DNA from: Streptomyces prunicolor NBRC 13075
Lineage (GTDB): Bacteria > Actinomycetota > Actinomycetes > Streptomycetales > Streptomycetaceae
NCBI RefSeq assembly: GCF_000367365.1
Contig: NZ_BARF01000025.1
Location: 248,001 to 312,000 of the forward strand
Length of the DNA: 64,000 nucleotides
Direction: 5' to 3'
Shown here: one piece after another, positions 57,771 to 64,000 of the stretch
Layout of the letters: each line of letters begins with the position of its first letter
How positions within the stretch are numbered: the stretch's first letter is position 1
The notes under the pieces: model-generated
What the model was told of the DNA's origin: nothing
Databases searched by the model: none
The model's input: only the letters and a program-made list of their open reading frames with translations
Program-made: the position numbers and the translations under genes

Positions 57771-59566
57771 AGCCGTAGCGTGAACACCGACCCCGCGCCG
57801 GGCTCGCTCGCCGCCTCGACCGTGCCGTTGTGCGCGGCGACCAGGTCGCGGACGATGGACAGGCCCAGGCCGCTGCCTCCGGTGCGGCGGCTGCGGGACT
57901 GGTCGGCGCGCCAGAAGCGTTCGAAGACGTGCTGGAGGTTCTCCGGCGCGATGCCGATGCCGGTGTCGGCGACGGTCAGGACGATGTCCTCGCCGTCGCG
58001 CCACGCGGTCACGGTGACGGTGCCGTCGGCCGGGGTGTGGCGCAGCGCGTTGGACACGAGGTTGCCGAGCACCTGGCGCATACGGACCGGATCCGCCTCC
58101 AGCCAGAGGGAGTTGTCCGTCTTGCCGGTGAGGGCGACCCCTGCCGTGTCGGCGGAGACGCGGTGGGCGGCGACGACCTGGTCGACGAGGTCCTCGACGC
58201 GCACGGGTTCGCGGTGCAGGCGCAGGGTACCGGCGTCGGCGGCGGCGAGGTCCTGGAGGTCGTCGATGACCCGCTGGAGGACCATCGCCTCCTCGTGCAG
58301 GGCGCCGAGCAGGGCCGGGTCGGGTTCGACGAAGCCGTCGCGGGTGACCTCCAGCCAGCCGCGGATGTTGGTGAGGGGGCTGCGCAGTTCATGGGCGATG
58401 TCGCTGACCATGGCCTTGCGCTGGGCCTCCATGCGTTCGCGGCGTTCGGTGAGGTCGTTGAACGCCTCGGCCAGGATGCCGGTCTCGTCCCGGGTCCTCA
58501 CCGGCACCCGGACGTGCAACTCCGGTGGCTGCTGGGCCGCTTCGGTCAGTGCGCGCAGGGGTCGTACGAGCCTGGTGGCGACGACCGCCGTCACCAGGAC
58601 CGTGAGCGCGAGGACAGCCGCCGCCGCGCCGACGACCTTGGCCTTGTTCGCCGGGGAGACGGCGAAACGGGGAGCGGTGGTGTTCCCGCCGCCCAGGAAC
58701 AGTTCGGCCACCGGCGCTACGTAGGGGTCGAGTTGGGTTCGCCGGGCGCTGTCGGTGCAGGCCTGCGCCTTGCGTACGTCGGCCGCGTCGCCCAGCTTGT
58801 TGTACGCGCCGGTGAGGTAGCGGGAGCCGAGGCTCTTGTCGGAGATGTCGACCGCGAAGAACGGGGCCTTGAAGCTCAGGCCGCCCCGCACCATGCAGGG
58901 TTGGGCGCTCGCCATCAGGCTCTTCAACGCCTTGCTCTCGGTGGCGGTCGGGGTGTTGAGCTTCCCGTCGGCACACATCTCGGGCACGTCGCCGTTGGCA
59001 TTGTTGCCGTCCGCGTCGTTGAGGACGGGGCGGCCGCTCGGCGTCATCGTGATGGTCGTGTCGATGCCGTTCTGTTTGAAGCACGCCTGGCGGTCCTTCG
59101 CCAGCTTCGCCAGCCGGACCCGCTCCTTCGCGGTCACCCGGTACGGGCCGACGACCCGGGGGTCGAGGCCGCTGAGCTGTGCGCCGGGTTCCGTGTACGT
59201 GTCGGTGTGCAGCGGGTCGACGTTCGCGGCGGCGCGCGGCGGCAGTGAGGTGCCGTGCGGTGCGGAGTCCGCGATGAGGGCGCGGTCGGAGGTCGTGAGG
59301 GCGATGCGCCGACCCATCTTCTTCGACAGCGCGCGGAGAGAGGGTTCGACACCCTTCCACTCGGGGTGCGTCGCGGCGTATCCGCTGAGCTGCGCGAGGA
59401 TGCGCATGTCGTCCGCGAGGTCCTGGCCCTGCTCCTCCCGGATGGCCCGGGTAGTGGTCTCCACCGCGAGCCAGGCCGTCGCTCCGACGGAGCAGAGGGC
59501 GATCAGCACGGTGGCGACGAGCAGCCGGACCAACAGCCGCTTGCGCAGCGGTATCCGGGGCCTCAC
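57740..59566 (-). CDS. Membrane sensor histidine kinase, 608 aa
   Basis: N-terminal segment (about 10-32) and a second (about 285-310) bracket a 250-residue extracellular domain with several Cys, followed by a HAMP linker, the H-box VSDIAHELRSPLTNIRG, N-box NLVSNALRHTP, G1 VADTGIGI and G2 TGGSGLGLSIV. GTG start overlaps the regulator stop (GTGA). Its 3' end runs into the tandem repeat array. Partner of the OmpR-type regulator; the L,D-transpeptidase gene upstream suggests cell-envelope sensing (inference). Confidence 0.93.
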   Translation of the reverse strand: MRPRIPLRKRLLVRLLVATVLIALCSVGATAWLAVETTTRAIREEQGQDLADDMRILAQLSGYAATHPEWKGVEPSLRALSKKMGRRIALTTSDRALIADSAPHGTSLPPRAAANVDPLHTDTYTEPGAQLSGLDPRVVGPYRVTAKERVRLAKLAKDRQACFKQNGIDTTITMTPSGRPVLNDADGNNANGDVPEMCADGKLNTPTATESKALKSLMASAQPCMVRGGLSFKAPFFAVDISDKSLGSRYLTGAYNKLGDAADVRKAQACTDSARRTQLDPYVAPVAELFLGGGNTTAPRFAVSPANKAKVVGAAAAVLALTVLVTAVVATRLVRPLRALTEAAQQPPELHVRVPVRTRDETGILAEAFNDLTERRERMEAQRKAMVSDIAHELRSPLTNIRGWLEVTRDGFVEPDPALLGALHEEAMVLQRVIDDLQDLAAADAGTLRLHREPVRVEDLVDQVVAAHRVSADTAGVALTGKTDNSLWLEADPVRMRQVLGNLVSNALRHTPADGTVTVTAWRDGEDIVLTVADTGIGIAPENLQHVFERFWRADQSRSRRTGGSGLGLSIVRDLVAAHNGTVEAASEPGAGSVFTLRLPNSAAPEGD

Positions 59567-60261
59567 GCGCGACCGCCGCGCAACTTGTAGCCGACGCCGA
59601 ACACGGTCAGCAGCCGGACCGGGCGGCGCGGGTCGGCCTCTATCTTCTTGCGCAGGTTCATGATGTGGACGTCGACGGCCCGCTCCGTGGACGCCCGGTC
59701 CAGGCCCCGGGTGTACTGGAGCAACTGCCGCCGGGAGAAGACCCGTTCGGGCTCGGCGGTCATGGCGAGGAGGATCTCGAACTCGGCCGGTGTGCAGTCG
59801 ACGGGCGCCCCGTCGCAGCGCACCTCGTGCCGTACCGCGTCGACGGACAGGCCCGCCGCCCGTACGACGGTGTCCTCCGGCCGGTCCTCGGTGGTCCGGC
59901 CGCTGCGCCGCAGGACCGTGCGGATGCGGGCCATCAGCTCGCGCGGGCTGTACGGCTTGGTCATGTAGTCGTCGGCGCCGAGTTCGAGGCCGAGCAGGAC
60001 GTCGTCCTCGGTGGAGCGGGCGGTGAGCATCAGGACGGGGATGTCGTCGTCGCCGCGCAGCACCCGGCACACCCCGAAGCCGTCGATCACCGGCAGCATG
60101 AGGTCGAGCACCACGAGGTCGGGTCTCAGTTTCCGGGCCGCCGCGATGGCGGCGGCCCCGTCGTGGACCACGGTCGCGGTGTGGCCTTCCGTCAGCAGGG
60201 AGCGTCGTATCAGCTCGGCCTGCATCTCGTCGTCCTCGGCGACCAGCACATGTGCGCACAC
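59563..60261 (-). CDS. OmpR-family response regulator, 232 aa
   Basis: Receiver: HVLVAEDDEMQAELIRRSLL, VVLDLMLPVIDGF (phospho-acceptor Asp), LMLTARST, YMTKPYSPREL. Winged helix: CTPAEFEILLAMTAEPERVF, QYTRGLDRASTERAVDVHI, FGVGYKL. GTG start. It lies 18 bases after the L,D-transpeptidase gene on the same strand and is coupled to the kinase. Confidence 0.95.
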   Translation of the reverse strand: MCAHVLVAEDDEMQAELIRRSLLTEGHTATVVHDGAAAIAAARKLRPDLVVLDLMLPVIDGFGVCRVLRGDDDIPVLMLTARSTEDDVLLGLELGADDYMTKPYSPRELMARIRTVLRRSGRTTEDRPEDTVVRAAGLSVDAVRHEVRCDGAPVDCTPAEFEILLAMTAEPERVFSRRQLLQYTRGLDRASTERAVDVHIMNLRKKIEADPRRPVRLLTVFGVGYKLRGGRA

Positions 60262-60279
60262 CTGGCGGATCCTAAGCGG

Positions 60280-61026
60280 TCAGTGGTCGAGGGCGGCGGC
60301 GTCGCCCATGACGACGACGGGGTGCCGGGCCGGGTCCAGGGTGCGCAGGAGTTCCTTCATGTGGTCCTCGGCGATGCTGACGCAGCCGTGGGTGGGGCCG
60401 CCGTGGTCGACGTGGATCCAGATGCCGCCGCCGCGCGAGGCGCCGAGGGGGCGGGTCCAGTCGAGGGGTGAAGTGCCGGGCTGCCGGTTGTAGTTGATGG
60501 CGATCACGTAGTCGAAGGACCCGGCGAGGGGTTCGCCCTCGAAGCCGGTGCCGGGCGAGACGAACCCCCTCCCGTGGTCGTACGTCAGCTTGGTGCCGGG
60601 GTCCTTGAGCAGTCCGCCCGCGTCGGTGAGCGAATAGACACCGATCGGCGAGCGCAGGTCTCCGGCCATGTGGTGGTCGGACCAGCCCTTGAGCGCGTTG
60701 TGCGCGGCCCAGCTCGCGGTCTGCTCCCAGCCGTCGTCGGTGCGCTCGTACAGGGCGAGGGTGGAGAGGGGCGAGTCCGCGCTCCGGCCGGTCACCAGGA
60801 CGACCTGCTCGGTGGTCGCCGGTATGCGGGCCAGCATCTTGGGCCCCACGCCCGGGAGTTGGCGGGGTGCCGCCTCGGCGGATATCTCCGACGAGGGCGA
60901 CGGCGCGGGCGAGGAGGCGGAAGTGGGGGCGGACGCGTGGTCCGTCGCCGCCAGGGCACCGCCGCCGCATCCCGTGAGGAGAACGGATGCGGCGACGAGT
61001 GCGACCGAGGGAATACGAGTGATCAT
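60280..61026 (-). CDS. L,D-transpeptidase-family lipoprotein, 248 aa
   Basis: Lipoprotein signal with lipobox LLTGC (C20). A Ser/Pro/Ala-rich linker follows. The YkuD-type catalytic site is WIHVDHGGPTHGCVSI, with H205, H213 and C215. L,D-transpeptidases cross-link peptidoglycan via 3-3 bonds; some family members without a peptidoglycan-binding domain have other roles. It shares orientation and an 18-base gap with the downstream two-component genes. Confidence 0.88.
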   Translation of the reverse strand: MITRIPSVALVAASVLLTGCGGGALAATDHASAPTSASSPAPSPSSEISAEAAPRQLPGVGPKMLARIPATTEQVVLVTGRSADSPLSTLALYERTDDGWEQTASWAAHNALKGWSDHHMAGDLRSPIGVYSLTDAGGLLKDPGTKLTYDHGRGFVSPGTGFEGEPLAGSFDYVIAINYNRQPGTSPLDWTRPLGASRGGGIWIHVDHGGPTHGCVSIAEDHMKELLRTLDPARHPVVVMGDAAALDH

Positions 61027-61067
61027 GAGTCGACGATGACCGACACATGTGAGGAACTCGTCAGCTC

Positions 61068-62492
61068 CTACGGCTGGGTCGGCTTGCCTTTCGTGTAGAG
61101 CCAGGTGTGGAAGAGGGCATCGAGGCTTGTGCCCGATTTCCGCTCCGCCAGGCTGACGAACCGCGCGGTGGTTCCGTGGCCGTAGCGGTGTGCTCCCGCC
61201 CAGGCCCGCAGGATCGCGAAGAAGGTCTTGTCGCCCACGGCCAGGCGCAGTTCGTGCAGGGCCATGGCTCCGCGGGCGTACACGGGCGTGCCGAAGATGT
61301 TCGCGCCGCTGCCCGGGTCACCGGGCGGGAACGCCCACAGGCCGTCGGTCGCCTTGCGGGCGTACAGGGCGTCGAAGGTCTGCTGGGCGGTCTTGCCGCC
61401 GTGCTGCTCGCTGTACAGCCACTCCGCGTAGGTGGCGAAGCCCTCGTTGAGCCAGATGTCCTTCCAGGAGGTCAGCGACACGGAGTCCCCGAACCACTGG
61501 TGGGCGTTCTCGTGCACGAGGGTGCTGAGGTCCGGCGCCGAGTCGTAGATCGGCCGCCCCTGCGTCTCCAGCGCGTATCCGACGTCCGGCGCGTGGTCGA
61601 CGATCGACCCGGCCGAGCGGAACGGGTACGGCCCGAACAGCTTGCTCTCCCACTCAAGGACAGAGGGCAGCTTCTTCAACACGGGCGCGGCGGCGGCCAC
61701 TTCACGGGGGTCGACGGCGTTGTACACCTTGATCCCGTCGCGGGTGGTGTACTGCTCCACCTTGAACTTCCCGACCATCGCGGTGGCGAGGTAGGCGGCC
61801 ATCGGCTCCGGCGCGTGCCAGCGGAACGTGGTCTTCCCGTGCGTGGTCTTCTGCCCCAGGAGAATGCCGTTGGCGACCGCGGTGCGCCCCTGCGGGACCG
61901 TGATCGTGAAGTCGTACGACGACTTGTCCTTGGGGTGGCTGTTCGCCGGGAACCACGTCATCGCGCCCTGCGGCTCACCGGCGACGAAGGCGCCGTCGTC
62001 GGTGGCGATCCAGCCGTCCGCCGAGCCGTCCGGGTCGGTGACCTGCTCGGAGACGCCGTTGTAGGTGACGGTGACCTGGAACTTCTGTCCCTTGCGGACG
62101 GCCCGGCGCGGGATGACGACGAGTTCCTGTCCGTCGCGGCGGTAGTCCGCCTTGGCGTGGTCGACGGTGAGGCCGGTGACCTTGAGGCCCTTGAAGTCGA
62201 GGTCGAAGCGGGTGAGCTTCTCGGTGGCGCGGGCGGTGAGGACCGCCTTGCCGTCCAGATGGCGACTCGTCGGGTCATAGCGGAGCGTCAGGTCGTAGTG
62301 GGCGACGTGGTAGCCGCCGTTCCCGGAGAGCGGGAAGTACGGGTCGCCCACGCCGGCCGAGCCGATCGTCGTGGCGCCGGCGGGTGCGGCGGCCGCGAGC
62401 AGGGCCGTGAGGGCGACGGGGACGGTGGCGACTACGGCGCTGCGGCGGAGGACAACGGTGCGTCTTGTGGACTGCCGTTTGAGGTGCGTCAC
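61068..62492 (-). CDS. Secreted M1-family metallopeptidase, 474 aa
   Basis: Signal peptide about residues 18-40 (VATVPVALTALLAAAAPAGA). The zinc site is HENAHQWFGDS (327-331) with E350 in WLNEGFATYAEWL, the M1 gluzincin pattern HExxH-x18-E. The exopeptidase GAMEN motif is not evident; the equivalent stretch is YALETQG. Family members are aminopeptidases. GTG start. The C-terminal helical domain is short, as in compact actinobacterial M1 proteins. Confidence 0.92.
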   Translation of the reverse strand: MTHLKRQSTRRTVVLRRSAVVATVPVALTALLAAAAPAGATTIGSAGVGDPYFPLSGNGGYHVAHYDLTLRYDPTSRHLDGKAVLTARATEKLTRFDLDFKGLKVTGLTVDHAKADYRRDGQELVVIPRRAVRKGQKFQVTVTYNGVSEQVTDPDGSADGWIATDDGAFVAGEPQGAMTWFPANSHPKDKSSYDFTITVPQGRTAVANGILLGQKTTHGKTTFRWHAPEPMAAYLATAMVGKFKVEQYTTRDGIKVYNAVDPREVAAAAPVLKKLPSVLEWESKLFGPYPFRSAGSIVDHAPDVGYALETQGRPIYDSAPDLSTLVHENAHQWFGDSVSLTSWKDIWLNEGFATYAEWLYSEQHGGKTAQQTFDALYARKATDGLWAFPPGDPGSGANIFGTPVYARGAMALHELRLAVGDKTFFAILRAWAGAHRYGHGTTARFVSLAERKSGTSLDALFHTWLYTKGKPTQP

Positions 62493-62816
62493 ATGCGCTC
62501 CTACGGGGTGAGGGGGTTGATCATCCGTCTCAGAGACTAGGCCGCCCGCTCCCTCGGAATCCCTCTTGTTAAAGCAAACTTGTCGGGCGAGGTCGCCGAG
62601 CTTCGGTAAGGACCGCCGCCGTAGTTAACCTGTATTCGTTCGCGACCGACGAGACCGTCCCGAAGCGAACCGTCCCGAAGCGAAAGGTGGAAACGCGGCT
62701 TGAGGTGTGATACGTGACCGTTACCGCAAGCCGCAAGCCGCAAGCCGCAAGCCGCAAGCCGCAAGCCGCAAGCCGCAAGCTGATCGGTGTCGGGGAGCCG
62801 GCCGAGGGGCGATGCC
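62493..62816. other. Intergenic region with two kinds of tandem repeat
   Basis: No gene supported. It contains two adjacent copies of a 15-bp unit CCGTCCCGAAGCGAA (62655-62684) and a heptanucleotide array (62724-62779), just upstream of the next gene. Promoters for both divergent genes should lie here. Confidence 0.6.
62724..62779 (+). repeat. Heptanucleotide tandem repeat, eight copies of CCGCAAG
   Basis: Eight perfect, uninterrupted copies end 37 bases before the start of the downstream gene. Perfect arrays of this kind are prone to slippage, so copy number may vary between isolates and change promoter or leader spacing. Confidence 0.9.
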
Positions 62817-64000
62817 ATGACCGGTAGGGCACCACTCCGTGTGCCGGTGGGGCAGGACGCCCATCGGTGGAGCACCATTTCCGGCGAGCGAACCCTCGTG
62901 GTGGCCGCCCGTACGGTCACGTCGACCGTCCGTGTCCTCGAAGCGCTCCCGGCACTGCTGCGCGGCGACCACCGTGTCACCGTCGTCTTCGCGCACGACC
63001 CGACCTCGGCCTTCGACTCCGGTGTCCTGGGTCTCCTGCACGATGCCGGGTGCCGGGTGCTGCCCTGGGAGCAGTTGGACGACGTCGCTCCGGATCTCAT
63101 CCTCTCCGCCAGCGAGAACATCGACGTACCGGAGGGCGACTGTCCGGTCCTCGTGCTGCCGCACGGCGTGGGGTTCCAGAAGTTCGTGCCCGACTCGCGC
63201 GGGCCGGGTGAGCGGTTGTCCGGTGTCGTCCCGGACGCGCTGCTCGAATCGGGCCGCGCCTGGCTGGCCATCTCGCATCCCTCGCAGGAGGAACAACTCC
63301 TCGCCACCCATCCGAAGATCGCCGGGCGCACTCTCCTGGTGGGCGATCCGTGTTTCGACGAACTGACGAACAGCGCGCCGTTGAGATCTGCCTACCGCGA
63401 GGCACTGGGCGTCGCGGAACACCAGCGACTGGTCATGGTCAGCTCCACCTGGGGACCGACCTCCCTGCTGGGCACCCAGCCGGACCTTCCCGCCCGCCTC
63501 CTCGCCCAACTCCCCTACGAAACCTACCGAGTCGGCGCGATCGTCCACCCCAACGTCTGGGCCGCACACGGCTCTTGGACGCTCCGCACCCTTCAGGCGG
63601 CGGCCCTGGACTCGGGGCTCCTGCTGATGCCCGCGGTGCACGCCTGGCGCCCCGCCCTCGTCGCGGCCGACGTCCTCATCGGCGACCACGGATCGGTCAG
63701 TCTGTACGGCGCGGCCCTGGGTACCCCGCTGCTGCTCGCCGCGTTCGGTGCCGACGCCGTTCCGGGTACGGCCGCTCACGCGCTGGGGGACCTGGCGCCC
63801 CGGCTGGACGCGCGCGGAGACCTGCGCACCCGGATCGAGGACGTCGTACGGGAGCACGAACCGGAGCGCTACGCGGAAGTCGCCGCGCGGGCCTTCGCCG
63901 AACCGGGCCACGCGCTGGCCCAGTTGCGCACCGCCCTGTACCGCCTGCTCGGGCTGACGGAGCCCGCCTCCGAGCCGCCGTATCCGCTCGCCGTACCCCA
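62817..64000 (+). CDS. CDP-glycerol glycerophosphotransferase-like / GT-B-fold protein, partial at the window end
   Basis: ATG at 62817 after GAGGGGCG; at least 394 residues, open to the window edge. RTLVVAARTVTSTVRVLEAL and RVTVVFAHDPTSAFDSG look like a GT-B N-terminal domain. VMVSSTWGPTSLLG and VLIGDHGSVSLYGAALGTPL match the C-terminal nucleotide-sugar/CDP-glycerol-binding pattern of TagB/TagF and UDP-GlcNAc epimerase-like proteins. A role in envelope polymer synthesis is possible but uncertain; such proteins are often left as hypothetical. Confidence 0.65.
   Translation, partial: MTGRAPLRVPVGQDAHRWSTISGERTLVVAARTVTSTVRVLEALPALLRGDHRVTVVFAHDPTSAFDSGVLGLLHDAGCRVLPWEQLDDVAPDLILSASENIDVPEGDCPVLVLPHGVGFQKFVPDSRGPGERLSGVVPDALLESGRAWLAISHPSQEEQLLATHPKIAGRTLLVGDPCFDELTNSAPLRSAYREALGVAEHQRLVMVSSTWGPTSLLGTQPDLPARLLAQLPYETYRVGAIVHPNVWAAHGSWTLRTLQAAALDSGLLLMPAVHAWRPALVAADVLIGDHGSVSLYGAALGTPLLLAAFGADAVPGTAAHALGDLAPRLDARGDLRTRIEDVVREHEPERYAEVAARAFAEPGHALAQLRTALYRLLGLTEPASEPPYPLAVP

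Noticed and set aside
57476..57778. Plus-strand open frame of 100 codons with a 12-residue Pro-rich repeat
   Set aside because: It is a consequence of the 36-bp tandem array being open in several frames; there is no ribosome site, it overlaps the kinase 3' end, and changes between units do not favour third positions.
62545..63331. Minus-strand frames containing repeated RLAACG-type peptides
   Set aside because: These are translations of the CCGCAAG heptamer array and the antisense of the partial transferase-like gene.

Overview
The window is about 70% GC, with GTG starts, short ATGA/GTGA gene overlaps and hairpin terminators that often lack U-runs. Its gene content (a GlgE-TreS-maltokinase-GlgB glycogen/trehalose cluster, P450 with 3Fe-4S ferredoxin, NarL- and OmpR-type two-component systems, a necrosis-inducing-like secreted protein) points to a soil- or plant-associated Streptomyces or close relative. 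No rRNA, tRNA or CRISPR array was seen.

Bases 1-15460 are catabolic. A partial aldehyde dehydrogenase and an ABM monooxygenase precede a tight four-gene minus-strand operon (VOC protein, alpha/beta hydrolase, GlcG/HbpS-like protein, MetE-like barrel), which is divergent from a cupin. Next come an NmrA-type reductase and a minus-strand block that reads as a gallate / 4-oxalomesaconate pathway: GntR-FCD regulator, PIG-L-type hydratase (GalB-like), RraA-type aldolase (GalC-like), PrpF-type tautomerase (GalD-like), a vicinal-oxygen-chelate extradiol dioxygenase and an AAHS-family transporter. A secreted or membrane-anchored tannase/feruloyl esterase with its own LysR gene lies just upstream. The same 10-bp palindrome sits at the predicted promoters of the regulator and the transporter. 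Together they suggest tannin or gallate-ester hydrolysis, uptake and ring cleavage to pyruvate plus oxaloacetate, with an unexpected type of ring-cleaving enzyme.

Bases 15480-20710 hold a P450-ferredoxin-ferredoxin reductase-SDR-Baeyer-Villiger monooxygenase operon. Its last gene was destroyed by an IS200/IS605-type tnpB element, itself decayed. Bases 21071-24076 carry an OmpR-type regulator and a separate NarL-type kinase/regulator pair, with three 17-bp palindromes at an exact 28-bp period in the gap between them. Bases 24116-33751 are mixed: ATP-dependent DNA ligase, NLP-like toxin, secreted glycosidase, secreted propeller protein, a HemC, and a MarR-ABC exporter operon.

Bases 33755-44497 form the glycogen/alpha-glucan region. 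glgX is coupled to an HATPase-like gene, and both are divergent from a DUF5133 gene, glgE, treS, mak (pep2) and glgB. Bases 44636-57445 hold an acyl-CoA ligase, methyltransferase, NDH-2, FUSC transporter, cNMP-binding protein, MFS exporter, LysE/ArgP-type pair, TetR regulator and a saccharopine dehydrogenase-like gene. Bases 57472-64000 hold a degenerate 36-bp tandem repeat array, an OmpR/kinase pair, an L,D-transpeptidase lipoprotein, an M1 metallopeptidase and a partial gene of the CDP-glycerol-transferase-like type preceded by a heptanucleotide repeat.

All assignments come from reading the sequence and recalling family motifs; no database search was run.
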